Shown piece by piece: positions 1 through 10,273 of a stretch of 64,000 nt of DNA. A program made the position numbers and the translations under genes. Positions within the stretch are counted from its first letter, which is position 1. The number at the start of each line of letters is the position of its first letter. The notes under the pieces are model-generated. The model was given only the letters and a program-made list of their open reading frames with translations. It did not search any database and had not been told where the DNA came from. This DNA comes from Candidatus Methanoplasma cognatum. Its GTDB lineage: Archaea; Thermoplasmatota; Thermoplasmata; Methanomassiliicoccales; Methanomethylophilaceae. The stretch is taken from positions 478,984-542,983 of the forward strand of contig WRLM01000001.1 in NCBI GenBank assembly GCA_009777615.1, given 5' to 3'.

Positions 1-2113
1 ACCGACCGGAGCGATACTCTTCTACACCATACCCGGACTGAACGAGGTACAATACACGGCATCGTTCCCCATGAGCAGGGACGAGACCCTCAGCATCAGG
101 GCGTCTCCTGCCATCGGCACATACGGCTTCCTGAGATGGGAAGGTCCGGACGGGATAATCGGTACCAATGAGACAGTTACAGGCATGTCTTTGCCTTCCA
201 CAGGTGCAACAGCGGCATACAATGCTGTCTACGCCGCAACAGGAGACCTTCTCACCATAACGATGACGCAGACCGGAGGAGCGGGAGCGACGCTCTCGTA
301 CATCCTGAATGGCGTCGATTATCTGTACTCGGCACCCTTCACGGTCCGCAAGAGCGCTGACAGCGTATCTATCTCTGCTTCATCATACGGAAGCTTCGAC
401 GGCGTGAGATGGCAGGACGATATTGGCAACATACTGTCCCTGACCCCGGTGTCCGGGAACCTGAACCTGTCGGTATACGGTTCCGCTGTCACGATAACTG
501 CGGTCTTCGCCGCACCCGGCGACAGAGTGATCGTCACTCTGTCGTCCGAGCCTGCGGGAGCGGTCCTCTTCTACACAATATCCGGACTTAACGAGGTCCA
601 GTACACAACATCGTTCCCGATGAGCAGGAGCGAGACCCTGAGCGTCAGGGCGTCCGCGACCAACGGCACATACGACTTCCTCAGATGGGAGATCCCAGGC
701 GGGTCGATAGTCGGCACAAGCGAGGTTGTGACCAGTATGTCCCTACCCTCTACAGGCACGACTGCAACCTACAAGGCCGTCTATGTCGCACCCGGTGACA
801 GGATAATCGTCACCCTGGCGTCCGAGCCCGCAGTAGCGGTCCTCTTCTACACCATACCCGGGCTGAGTGAGACACAGTACACAGTACCGATCCCCATGAG
901 CAGGAGCGAGACCCTGAGCGTCAGGACGTCCGCAACCGCGGGCGTGTACGATTTCCAGCAATGGGAGGATTCCGGCGGGACGATAGTAGGAACGATTCCC
1001 GTCGTGACCGGTCTCTCTCTGCCGCTATCAGGAAATACGGAGACATTCACAGCATATTTCACCACATCAGCGGAGTACCAGATAACTGCCGACTCAGGTC
1101 CGCACGGATCGATATCTCCGTCCGGAGTGATCAGTGTTCTGCCGGGAGGGTCTCAGATGTTCAATTTCGTTCCCGATTCAGGATACACAGTGAACGCTGT
1201 GTACATTGACGGCATAAGGATATCCGGAACGCCGAACAGCTATACCTTCCAGAACGTCAACGGAGATCATACGATCCGCGTAGAGTTCTCTGTCAGGCAA
1301 TATCGTATCACCGCGACATCAGACGCAGGATCTACGATCTCTCCGAGCGGACAGGTAAATGTCCAGAGGGGGTCGGATCAGATGTTCTCGTTCTCAGCTG
1401 CCGACGGATATGTGATAACCGCAGTGATAGTGGACGGAGTATACCTTTCGCAGGAAAGGGTGGATCTCGGATACTACACTTTCAATAACGTGGCCGCGAA
1501 CCACTCCATCGAAGTGAAGAGCGAGACCGCAGACATAACTCTGATAATAGACCTGATGGAAGGAAAGGGATACGCTGAATACAGCGTGGACGGTTCAGAA
1601 TTTGTGAGGTATTACGATGTTATCACTTTGCCGGGAGGCTCTGACATAGTCGTAAGAGCAGTTGCGGACAAAGGATATGAGTTCAGCAGGTGGGTAACGC
1701 CGTATGTAGAGACCACGCCGCAGATATCCTTCCAGAATGTCTTCGGACCTCTGCATCTTGAGCTGTATTTCTCCGGGTCGGGATCATCTTCTGATCCCGC
1801 CATCTCGATCTCAGAGATGTTCATCATCATACTGCTGATCGTACTGCTGGCCGCAGGCTTGCTGATATTTGTTATCTTCTACAGAAGGTCGTACGATGTC
1901 ATCAAGGTGGGTCATTCGGAAGCCATAATCGGTAAGGACAAAGCGCGGAGAAAGAAGGCGTACCGTTTCTCAATAGAAGGGGCCCCGTCCGGAACTGTGT
2001 CCTACCGTGTCGGAGAGGATGGAATGTGGAAGACGATCACTCCCGACTCCGGAGGGGAATATGTCATACCGAAGGAGGATGTCATTGACAAGCTGACGAT
2101 AGAACATCGCTGA
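1..2113 (+). CDS. Repeat-rich membrane-anchored surface protein, 5' end cut by window
   Basis: The reading frame is open from base 2, so the start lies to the left. The visible 700 residues hold about 92-residue repeats (recurring FYTI-GLNE-QYT, PMSR-ETLS-RAS and FLRWE blocks, with copies starting near bases 2, 551 and 827). Two shorter modules with GSISPSG / STISPSG motifs follow, resembling the bacterial InlB-type/Flg_new repeat modules. Near bases 1818-1890 is one hydrophobic span followed by YRRS and a basic cytoplasmic tail of about 65 residues, so the repeats should face outward. Adhesin-like proteins of this build are common in gut methanogens. The binding target is unknown. Membrane topology is inferred from hydrophobicity alone. 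Confidence 0.8.
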   Translation, partial: PTGAILFYTIPGLNEVQYTASFPMSRDETLSIRASPAIGTYGFLRWEGPDGIIGTNETVTGMSLPSTGATAAYNAVYAATGDLLTITMTQTGGAGATLSYILNGVDYLYSAPFTVRKSADSVSISASSYGSFDGVRWQDDIGNILSLTPVSGNLNLSVYGSAVTITAVFAAPGDRVIVTLSSEPAGAVLFYTISGLNEVQYTTSFPMSRSETLSVRASATNGTYDFLRWEIPGGSIVGTSEVVTSMSLPSTGTTATYKAVYVAPGDRIIVTLASEPAVAVLFYTIPGLSETQYTVPIPMSRSETLSVRTSATAGVYDFQQWEDSGGTIVGTIPVVTGLSLPLSGNTETFTAYFTTSAEYQITADSGPHGSISPSGVISVLPGGSQMFNFVPDSGYTVNAVYIDGIRISGTPNSYTFQNVNGDHTIRVEFSVRQYRITATSDAGSTISPSGQVNVQRGSDQMFSFSAADGYVITAVIVDGVYLSQERVDLGYYTFNNVAANHSIEVKSETADITLIIDLMEGKGYAEYSVDGSEFVRYYDVITLPGGSDIVVRAVADKGYEFSRWVTPYVETTPQISFQNVFGPLHLELYFSGSGSSSDPAISISEMFIIILLIVLLAAGLLIFVIFYRRSYDVIKVGHSEAIIGKDKARRKKAYRFSIEGAPSGTVSYRVGEDGMWKTITPDSGGEYVIPKEDVIDKLTIEHR

Positions 2114-2165
2114 TTCCAAAACCCTTTTTAACCTCTTTCAAACAATTTTTTTTACATTTTTCTAG
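2114..2165 (+). terminator. T-rich archaeal terminator
   Basis: Directly after the surface-protein stop codon come several T tracts (runs of five to eight T). This is the usual archaeal intrinsic termination signal, and no strong hairpin is needed. Confidence 0.55.
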
Positions 2166-2235
2166 TCAAATCTGCGCCGAAGGGACACACATACACTCAT
2201 CAAAAGCACATCACTTTCAGCAAAAATGTTATTAC

Positions 2236-2256
2236 GGACAGGACCAATCACTGTCC
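2236..2256 (+). promoter_or_regulatory. Hairpin immediately before argF start
   Basis: GGACAG (2236-2241) and CTGTCC (2251-2256) are perfect inverted repeats ending one base before the argF ATG. An alternative AGGAC/GTCCT pairing also exists. It could be an operator or an RNA element that hides the start. There is no Shine-Dalgarno site here, so its role is open. Confidence 0.35.
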
Positions 2257-2257
2257 T

Positions 2258-3172
2258 ATGGCAAAGAGAAATCTGATATCGGTATTGGATATGAAGGACG
2301 AATGGCCCGATCTTGTGGAATTAGCCATAAAACTCAAGAAAGAACGCGGCAGTCACAATGCCCCCCTCAAGGGCAAGACACTGATAATGATATTTGAGAA
2401 ACCCAGCACCAGGACGAGGATCTCTTTTGATGTAGCCATAACCGAGCTCGGAGGCCATGCGCTGTACATCGACGCATCGAAGCTGCACATGGGCCACGGT
2501 GAGACGGTCGAGGATACCGCTAAGGTCATGAGCAGTATGGCGCACGGCATAATGTACCGCGCTTACGACTACAAAGTAATGGACACGTTCGGAGATGCCG
2601 CGACGATACCAGTCATAAGCGGACTCGACAATCTGGAGCATCCCTGCCAGGCTCTTGCGGACATGGCGACCATAAAAGAACGGAAAGGGTCCTTCCGCGG
2701 CAAGAAGCTTGTGTATCTGGGGGACGGGAACAACGTATGTAACTCCCTCCTCTATTCCTGCGCCATAATGGGATTGGACATGGTGGCGTGCTGTCCGGCA
2801 ACAAGGATGCCGAATGCGGAGATAATGCTGGGCGCAGCGCGCATCGCAGATGCGAACGGAAGCAAGATAACCGCTTCCCACGATCCGCGGGAGGCATGTA
2901 AGGATGCGGACATACTCTATACAGACACATGGGTCTCAATGGGAGACGACACTCCCGTCGATAAAGCCGTCAAGATATTCAGTATGTATCAGATAAACAA
3001 GGAGATGCTTTCGATAGCGAAGAAGGACTGCATCGTCATGCACTGTCTGCCCGCCCACAGAGGGTATGAGATAACGGCCGAGGTCATCGACGGCCCGCAG
3101 AGCGTCGTGATAGATCAGGCAGAGAACCGTCTGCACGCTCAGAAAGCGGTGCTTTACACACTCCTCAAATGA
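2258..3172 (+). CDS. argF: Ornithine carbamoyltransferase
   Basis: This 304-residue enzyme should make citrulline from ornithine and carbamoyl phosphate in arginine synthesis. The carbamoyl-phosphate site FEKPSTRTR is near residues 46-54. HPCQALAD is near 129-136, and the ornithine-side Cys motif MHCLPAHRG is near 264-272. Length and motif order are those of full OTCs rather than aspartate carbamoyltransferase. No other arg gene lies nearby. Its last 8 bp overlap the end of the convergent DHH gene, so the two transcripts are antisense at their 3' ends. Confidence 0.95.
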   Translation: MAKRNLISVLDMKDEWPDLVELAIKLKKERGSHNAPLKGKTLIMIFEKPSTRTRISFDVAITELGGHALYIDASKLHMGHGETVEDTAKVMSSMAHGIMYRAYDYKVMDTFGDAATIPVISGLDNLEHPCQALADMATIKERKGSFRGKKLVYLGDGNNVCNSLLYSCAIMGLDMVACCPATRMPNAEIMLGAARIADANGSKITASHDPREACKDADILYTDTWVSMGDDTPVDKAVKIFSMYQINKEMLSIAKKDCIVMHCLPAHRGYEITAEVIDGPQSVVIDQAENRLHAQKAVLYTLLK

Positions 3173-4580
3173 TCTGGGAGGAGACGAGGTCTTCCACGAT
3201 ATCCAGGAACTCCTCTTCCTTACCTTTGGGTATCGTTGCTCCGGCCGCGACCTTATGGCCGCCGCCGTAACCGCCCACCATCTCAGACGCGGTCTTCATT
3301 ATGAAAGAAAGGTCCAGCCCGCGGTCCGTAAGGGCCCGGTTGGCTCTTGCCGACACCTTTATCCCGTCCTCAGCCTCCGCGAACGCGAAGATGGGAAAGT
3401 CTCTTTTAGCTTCCCCGGAATTGAGCAGCATGCCTGCGACTATGCCGACGACCGTCTCCCTGACCTCTGGTCCGGCATCGAAATATTGTAGGAACCTGCG
3501 CTCTTTCAGGAGCCGGTTCTCTTTTATGTAGCTGATAGCGGAAGAGATGTGTTTCCTGTGGTCCGCGCGGTTCCTTTCCGCATCCTCCAGCGCCGTAAGG
3601 TCGCCGCGGCAGATCCTCAGGCCGGTCACGGCGTCGTCGTATCTTCCGCATGAGTTCAGCACCGTAGCGAATTCTTTCACATCCCTCAGACCGGTGCATG
3701 ATCCGTATCTTGTGATCGTGTATATCTCGCCGATCAGCCTTTTCTTCAGATCGCCGTCTTCGATGTAAGACAGCAGACGGTCCGAAGCCCTCTTCCTTTC
3801 GTCATCGGTAAGGTCCCTCCAAGCCCTTTGCCTGTCCCCGCTTTTAAGGGGTATTTTAAGGTCGGAGAAGAACGCCGCGCTTCCGGGGCCGTTGTCGCTG
3901 ATCCCCGGTATCGGAGGGTCGCTGCTGTATTGAAGGAATTGTACGAGGGGCCTGTAATCCCGCCCGAAGTAACGCACATCCTTTTCTACGGCAACATCTC
4001 CGGCGGAGACCGCTTCGTCCAAGATGGCCCTGTTGTATCCGACGAGTTTGGATTCCCGGTTGTCCTGAAGATCGCCGACCGCACCTATTATGGCAAGGTA
4101 TGCCTGGTCCTTGTTTTTAGGGTCTATGGTCTTCGAAAGCAGATAGGTCATACCCGCGCCGCTGACCTCGTACGAACCGGATACGCCGTACATATGGGGG
4201 TTCAGATGGTGGATGCCGCCGAAGTCATCCAAGGATGTCTGGTCGATCCTCCATTTCGGGTCAGGGACATGATGGTCCGTGACCACTATGCCCGACCTTT
4301 TGAATCCCGAAAGATAAGCGCTGCCGAGGTCGCAGATCCACACGATATCTTGTTCAGACCCGTTTATCATGGAGATGGTTTCCTCGGTGATCTTCTTCTC
4401 GAACAAAAGCGTGTAGCTCTTGCCGAGCCTTTCCAGGGTAGCGGCGGCGATACCACCGGCAGCTATGCCGTCAGCGTCGATATGGGTTATGACGAGGACG
4501 CTCCCGGCGGACCGGACGGCGTCGGCCGCCTTCTCCAGATCCCTTATCAGTTTCTCACAGTAAACGCTGTCTGCATCCAT
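3165..4580 (-). CDS. DHH-family phosphoesterase, archaeal RecJ-like nuclease
   Basis: A 471-residue protein with the motif set of the RecJ/DHH family: THIDADG near residue 33 (motif I), VTDHH near 101 (the DHH motif) and a C-terminal GGYGGGH (DHHA1 domain). Archaeal members act as single-strand-specific exonucleases, some of them bound to the GINS/CMG replication complex. The present protein could instead cut short oligonucleotides. The ATG at 4580 was chosen because AAGGAA lies just upstream. Longer in-frame extensions lack a ribosome site and homology. The gene is convergent with argF. The 198 bases between its start and the next gene show no gene. Confidence 0.85.
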   Translation of the reverse strand: MDADSVYCEKLIRDLEKAADAVRSAGSVLVITHIDADGIAAGGIAAATLERLGKSYTLLFEKKITEETISMINGSEQDIVWICDLGSAYLSGFKRSGIVVTDHHVPDPKWRIDQTSLDDFGGIHHLNPHMYGVSGSYEVSGAGMTYLLSKTIDPKNKDQAYLAIIGAVGDLQDNRESKLVGYNRAILDEAVSAGDVAVEKDVRYFGRDYRPLVQFLQYSSDPPIPGISDNGPGSAAFFSDLKIPLKSGDRQRAWRDLTDDERKRASDRLLSYIEDGDLKKRLIGEIYTITRYGSCTGLRDVKEFATVLNSCGRYDDAVTGLRICRGDLTALEDAERNRADHRKHISSAISYIKENRLLKERRFLQYFDAGPEVRETVVGIVAGMLLNSGEAKRDFPIFAFAEAEDGIKVSARANRALTDRGLDLSFIMKTASEMVGGYGGGHKVAAGATIPKGKEEEFLDIVEDLVSSQII

Positions 4581-4778
4581 GTTCCTTGACCGCATCAGCA
4601 TAACAGAACCATAAGAAATACTATTGTATGGGACCAGATCGGGCAGAAGTTCAAGATGCAGTAATGCTCCTGATGTCATTCGTCCAACAGATCGTTCCGT
4701 TTTGCGTATTCATCTATCCTCTGCGGCCTTGCCTTCAAATTCAGAATTGTTAAAATCAAGCAACTGCATCATGAGAGT

Positions 4779-5501
4779 ATGCGGTCATTCGAGATACTTC
4801 CCGGCGTAAAGGTCACCAACGACAGGTGCCTGATATTGGACGACGGGCCGACCGCTGTTCTCGGGGACCTCCATCTGGGCTATGAGAGCGCTCTTGAGGA
4901 AGAGGGCATGTACATCCCCAGGATGAACACTGAATCCATAAGGGACGCGCTGAACAATATCCTTTCGGAATATGAGCCGGAACGAGTGGTGCTCCTCGGA
5001 GATATCAAGCATGACTTCAAAAGATCCAGGCGCGAGGCGAGCGCGGAGGTGAAGCGGATAGTGGGGCTTTTGACAGAGGCCTCGGACGTGATCGTCATAA
5101 AAGGGAACCACGACAATTTCCTGCAGAACATCCTTTCCGACGTAGGGCTGATGGCTGCCGACTATATCGATCTGGCAGGGTTCAGAATGGAGCACGGGCA
5201 TGTGGATTCGGGGGTCAGGCCGGTAATAATAGGGCACGAACACCCTTCAGTGAGGATACCGGGCGCCATGAGCGGAGGCATGAAGATACACTGTTTCGTC
5301 CACCAGAGAAAGGACGGCGTGATCGTCCTTCCTCCATTCAGCCCGTTCTCGGCAGGCAATGATCTGGTGCTTGACGGGAAATGCATCATGGCGCCCGCAC
5401 TCGGCGGCTCCGATTACCCGGACGCGGACCTATACGGCGTATCTGACGTGGGGATAATCAAACTGGGGAAATTGAAGGATGTCATGGATATAACGGTCTG
5501 A
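4779..5501 (+). CDS. ICC-like metallophosphoesterase
   Basis: A 240-residue calcineurin-like phosphoesterase with GDLHLG near residue 29, GDIKHD near 74, GNHD near 107 and two C-terminal metal ligands (EHGH and GHEH). These are the five blocks of the family. Archaeal relatives (COG1407) are often annotated as putative phosphohydrolases, some placed next to DNA helicases. Nothing here names the substrate. The gene is divergent from the DHH nuclease, which could hint at a shared nucleic-acid role. Confidence 0.85.
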   Translation: MRSFEILPGVKVTNDRCLILDDGPTAVLGDLHLGYESALEEEGMYIPRMNTESIRDALNNILSEYEPERVVLLGDIKHDFKRSRREASAEVKRIVGLLTEASDVIVIKGNHDNFLQNILSDVGLMAADYIDLAGFRMEHGHVDSGVRPVIIGHEHPSVRIPGAMSGGMKIHCFVHQRKDGVIVLPPFSPFSAGNDLVLDGKCIMAPALGGSDYPDADLYGVSDVGIIKLGKLKDVMDITV

Positions 5502-5553
5502 TACCGCTTCTCCGTCAGCCACTATAAAGCTATGAAGAACACAACCCCACCCA

Positions 5554-5590
5554 GTTAAATAACAGTACTCTATTTAGGTTTTTCAGGAGA
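5554..5590 (+). promoter_or_regulatory. Promoter and ribosome site of mtbA-like gene
   Basis: A TATA-like GTTAAATAA (5554-5562) lies about 45 bp before the start, giving a short leader that contains AGGAGA (5585-5590) nine bases before the ATG at 5599. Confidence 0.5.
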
Positions 5591-5598
5591 TAGTTCAT

Positions 5599-6639
5599 AT
5601 GTCAATGACTCCAAAAGAAAGAGTGCTCTCAGCAATGAGAGTGGAAGAGCTCGACAGGCCTCCTGTTGCTATTTTCACCCAGGCCGCCACGATCACCCAG
5701 ATGGACAAAGTCGGCGCCGCTTGGCCGGAGGCCCACAAGAACGCAGAACTTATGGCAAAACTCGGGACCGCGCAGGCGGATATCTTCGGGTTCGAGTGCG
5801 TAAGGGCGCCGTTCTGTCTCACAGCAGAGGCCGAGAGGCTCGGTTGCAAAGTGCAGGTAGATAAGAAGGACGCCGCGCCTATGATAAAGGAGCACCCGTT
5901 CCACTTCGACCCCATGATGGGGGAGTATGACGACCCGGCAAAGCTCATGGCCCCTGAGGAATTCATAAAGGGCGGAAGGCCCGCCGAGGCCATCAAAGCG
6001 ATGGCCCTCATGAAAAAATCCCACGGCGACAACTACGCCCTGGTAGCAGGAAACACCGGTCCGTTCACGCTTGCAGGCCACATGGTCAGCACTGAGAACC
6101 TTGTGTTCGGAATGATGATGGCCCCTGAAGAGGTCGAAAAATGGACCGCTGCGATCAACCCCGTGGTGAAAGCGTACACACAGGCGCTCGCAGACGCAGG
6201 CGCGGACGTGATCCAAATGTCCGAGCCCTCCGCATCCACCGACATGCTCGCGCCCGACATGTTCGAGCCGGCATCCGGTAAGTTCGTAAGGGAAAGCCTT
6301 GGGAAAGTGAAGGACGCGTTCTCGTCCCTCCACATCTGCGGCGACACGTACCCCATACTGGATGGTATGATCGCCACCGGCGTCACCGGACTTTCGATCG
6401 AGGAGAAGGTCGACCCCCTCAAAGCGACGGAGAAAGTGGCGAAGAGGGCCGCGCTCATCGGAAACGTAGGATCGGTCAGGCCCCTCTTCCAGGGGACGGC
6501 GGATGAGGTCAAAGCAGCCGCAACGAACTGCGCAAAGGCAGGATTCAACGTGATCTCGTCCGGATGCGGTATCGCAACCGCGACGCCTGACGCCAACATG
6601 CTGGCGCTCGCAGAGACAGTAAAGGCATTCAAACGCTGA
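5599..6639 (+). CDS. mtbA: Methylcobamide:CoM methyltransferase, MtbA/MtaA type
   Basis: A 346-residue protein of the uroporphyrinogen-decarboxylase-like methyltransferase family. It moves the methyl group from a methylated corrinoid protein to coenzyme M, making methyl-CoM for MCR. The zinc ligands expected of MtaA/MtbA are visible as H245-x-C247 (LHICGD) and C323 (SGCG). The start is supported by AGGAGA. MtaA (methanol) and MtbA (methylamines) cannot be separated by eye, so the symbol is provisional. It lies about 1.1 kb upstream of the mcr operon, so the last two methyl-transfer steps are encoded close together. Confidence 0.85.
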   Translation: MSMTPKERVLSAMRVEELDRPPVAIFTQAATITQMDKVGAAWPEAHKNAELMAKLGTAQADIFGFECVRAPFCLTAEAERLGCKVQVDKKDAAPMIKEHPFHFDPMMGEYDDPAKLMAPEEFIKGGRPAEAIKAMALMKKSHGDNYALVAGNTGPFTLAGHMVSTENLVFGMMMAPEEVEKWTAAINPVVKAYTQALADAGADVIQMSEPSASTDMLAPDMFEPASGKFVRESLGKVKDAFSSLHICGDTYPILDGMIATGVTGLSIEEKVDPLKATEKVAKRAALIGNVGSVRPLFQGTADEVKAAATNCAKAGFNVISSGCGIATATPDANMLALAETVKAFKR

Positions 6640-6733
6640 TTCTGAATCAAAGCCCTTCACAAACATTTTCCATCTTTATTACATTGAAATATCCTTCCGC
6701 AATGTTTATTCTCCCGCAGACCGATATCCCGTT

Positions 6734-7444
6734 ATGTCCGAGATTCTGAGAACGAACGCCGAACACGCTGAGAAACTTAGATCGATCCTTAAACTCAGGT
6801 CGGAGCCGGTGGCAGTAAAGCTGATCAAAGAAGGGGAATCATATCCGGACGGGTCGGAGATGCCCGGATCTCAGCTGAGTTACTGCCAAGCGGTTTTCCG
6901 AGCAAAGGGCGGAGAATGCCTCAAAGTACCTTTTGAGATGACGAACTGCCACGTGGGGGCGGCAGTGCTCGGTATGACCGAGACACCGGGCAAAGTGGCG
7001 TCCGGCGAATTCCACGCCGGCGTCGGGATACATGATTCCGTTGATGCGGCCAAGAGGATGATAGACGAAAGGCTGATTATCCCTTACAAAACGTCGGGGG
7101 CGGCGGTGTGTCCGCTGGGAAAGGCGGACTTCGTTCCTGACGTGGTGATATTGATCGACATCGTCGAAAGGATATATTGGGTGGTCTCCCTGATGAAAGC
7201 GGAGGAGGGAGGCCGCGCCGCGTTCAGCACGGCTCCGTTCCAGTCTGCGTGCGAGGACGCTACCGCCGTTCCGATGATGACCGGCTCCCCCAACATATCG
7301 CTGGGGTGCTTCGGGTGCAGGAAGAGGACGGATCTGGCCGCCGACGAGCTGGTCTGCGGGATCCCTTACAGCCTGATCCCGGAATACGTTTCCAGGCTGG
7401 AAAAATATTCGGAGGGTCCGATCGCAAAGGCGAAAAGAGACTGA
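6734..7444 (+). CDS. DUF169 family protein
   Basis: A 236-residue protein with the DUF169 pattern: an N-terminal LRSEPVAVKL block, then SYCQAVFRA, and a C-terminal cysteine cluster LGCFGCRKRTDL followed by VCGIP. DUF169 proteins are frequent in methanogens and other anaerobes and have no proven reaction. The conserved cysteines suggest metal or corrinoid chemistry, but that is only inference. A TATA-like GTTTATTC at 6704-6711 lies 27 bp before the ATG with no Shine-Dalgarno site, so the mRNA is probably leaderless. It lies between the CoM methyltransferase and mcr, which favours a link to methyl metabolism. Confidence 0.8.
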   Translation: MSEILRTNAEHAEKLRSILKLRSEPVAVKLIKEGESYPDGSEMPGSQLSYCQAVFRAKGGECLKVPFEMTNCHVGAAVLGMTETPGKVASGEFHAGVGIHDSVDAAKRMIDERLIIPYKTSGAAVCPLGKADFVPDVVILIDIVERIYWVVSLMKAEEGGRAAFSTAPFQSACEDATAVPMMTGSPNISLGCFGCRKRTDLAADELVCGIPYSLIPEYVSRLEKYSEGPIAKAKRD

Positions 7445-7457
7445 GCACGTCAGTGTT

Positions 7458-7474
7458 ATCTTTTTTGATTTTGT
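7458..7474 (+). terminator. T-rich terminator after DUF169 gene
   Basis: A run of six T followed by TTTT-rich sequence lies 14 bases after the stop codon, and then the long mcr leader region begins. Confidence 0.5.
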
Positions 7475-7632
7475 TAACATCAAAATATGTTCATACGTAC
7501 GACATGATGTTACTCTTAAGAACATATAAATATAAGAGATAGAACAAAAACGTCCGAACCCGAAGTTTTACGCACTGTTCAAATGGCCGAAAAAGGTCAA
7601 ACTTTATCGGAAAGAGGCGCTTTTTCACATGG

Positions 7633-7720
7633 TTTTATATTGAATAACACGTTACTTGTTTTTGCAAGGGGTGTGCGAAAAAAATCACCGTTTTTCGCGA
7701 ATTATTCGAAAAAGGAGGTA
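7633..7720 (+). promoter_or_regulatory. mcr operon promoter and strong ribosome site
   Basis: TTTTATATTG (7633-7642) is a good archaeal TATA box. A leader of about 55-60 nt follows, ending in AAAGGAGGTA (7711-7720), the strongest Shine-Dalgarno site in the window, four bases before the mcrB ATG at 7725. This suits a very highly expressed operon. The 280-base gap between the DUF169 stop and mcrB holds only this control region. Confidence 0.7.
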
Positions 7721-7724
7721 TAAA

Positions 7725-9053
<1,329 letters not shown>

Positions 9054-9060
9054 GGTCATT

Positions 9061-9483
9061 ATGTTGAGTGAACCAACTGTAGAATATGCAGGAATTCCGC
9101 TTCCTGAAGTGGAGGTATTCTCCCACGTGCTGCTGAGCGCGGACACAACCGAGAAAGTGTTGAACGCGCTCGACCCTATTGACCACATCAGGCAGATAAA
9201 CATGACCGGAGAGAGCATATCGAAGGTCCTGGGCAGCGGGCCTGGCAAAGGGCTTCCCAACAACCACTCCGAGCGCAAGGTGATAATGGTCGGCGGACGC
9301 GAAGTTGAGCTGAAGTATCAGGTCGGAGCATTCTACATCGAACTGGATGTGGAGAACGAGGAGATGCTGGAGGAAGCAGTGGAGAAAATAAGGGCCGCAT
9401 GCGAGGCGAACATGCCGCGCGGGTTCGACATCACAGTAGGAAGATACTCAAAATACAGAAAGACACTCAGAGATTACAAATAA
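9061..9483 (+). CDS. mcrD: MCR operon protein D
   Basis: A 140-residue McrD homologue between mcrB and mcrG, as in other methanogens. McrD is not part of the mature enzyme. Work on Methanococcales and Methanosarcina suggests it binds immature apo-MCR and helps assembly. The start at 9061 follows a GAGGTCATT site. An [13 protein letters not shown] stretch near residue 55 is typical of the family. Confidence 0.92.
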   Translation: MLSEPTVEYAGIPLPEVEVFSHVLLSADTTEKVLNALDPIDHIRQINMTGESISKVLGSGPGKGLPNNHSERKVIMVGGREVELKYQVGAFYIELDVENEEMLEEAVEKIRAACEANMPRGFDITVGRYSKYRKTLRDYK

Positions 9484-9494
9484 AGGTGAAAAAT

Positions 9495-10271
9495 ATGTCA
9501 ACATATAAAAGACAGTTCTACCCCGGAACAACATCCCCTGCCAAGAACAGGAAGAAAGTGATGGACCCTAAGGTAAAATTGAAGAAACTTCGCGATATCT
9601 CCATGGACGACGTTGTCAGGATCATGGGACACCGCCAGCCAGGAGAGGACTACAAATCCATCCACCCCCCGCTCGAGGAGGGAAAGGAGCCCGACTGCCC
9701 GATAAGGAAGCTCGTCGTGCCGATAGATGGAGCAAAGAAAGGAGACAGGATCAGGTACATACAGTTCACTGACTCGGTCTACTTCGCACCCATATCCCCG
9801 TACCAGAGGGCATGGATGTACCTTTCGAGGTACAGAGGCCTTGACACCGGAACACTGTCCGGAAGGCAGATCATTGAAATGAGGGAGAGGGACCTTGAGA
9901 AACTCGCCAAAGAGATGATCGACAACGAGACCTTCGACCCCGCACTGACAGGTATCAGAGGCGCAACCGTCCACGGACACGCGTGCCGTCTCGACGAGAA
10001 CGGACTGATGTTCGACGCCTGGCAGAGATATGTTTGGGACAAGGACAAGAAAGAGGTTGTGTACGTTAAAGACCAGGTCGCAGTACCCCTCGACAGAAAG
10101 ATATCCCTCGGCAAGCCGGCATCGATGGCCGACCTCAAGAAGAGGACGACAATCTTCAGGGCAGACGGGGTAGACATGAGGGATGACAAAGAGGTCACCG
10201 CATACGGGCTCAGGATCCACAAACTCAGGACGCTCGGCGGTTACCAGCCCTTCAATGTAAAGGATGTGTAA
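9495..10271 (+). CDS. mcrG: Methyl-coenzyme M reductase gamma subunit
   Basis: A 258-residue McrG, full length. It starts with the conserved YKRQFYPG and carries [13 protein letters not shown] near residue 42 and the [15 protein letters not shown] block near 160. AAAGGTGAAAA sits before the ATG at 9495. The gamma subunit closes the F430 pocket in the hexamer. Two bases separate its stop from mcrA, so translation is probably coupled. Confidence 0.97.
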   Translation: MSTYKRQFYPGTTSPAKNRKKVMDPKVKLKKLRDISMDDVVRIMGHRQPGEDYKSIHPPLEEGKEPDCPIRKLVVPIDGAKKGDRIRYIQFTDSVYFAPISPYQRAWMYLSRYRGLDTGTLSGRQIIEMRERDLEKLAKEMIDNETFDPALTGIRGATVHGHACRLDENGLMFDAWQRYVWDKDKKEVVYVKDQVAVPLDRKISLGKPASMADLKKRTTIFRADGVDMRDDKEVTAYGLRIHKLRTLGGYQPFNVKDV

Positions 10272-10273
10272 AC

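Noticed and set aside
3828-4589. 253-codon frame antisense to the DHH nuclease
   Set aside because: Shadow of a gene with clear DHH motifs, and without a ribosome site.
5629-6666. Long open frame antisense to the CoM methyltransferase gene
   Set aside because: It mirrors the sense codons of an evident enzyme, has no ribosome site and resembles no protein. GC-rich third positions explain such shadow frames throughout the window.
5599-7444. Pyrrolysine (in-frame amber) use in the methyl-transfer genes
   Set aside because: Neither the methyltransferase nor DUF169 frame needs read-through of TAG; the lengths are normal as they stand. MtmB/MtbB/MttB are not in the window.
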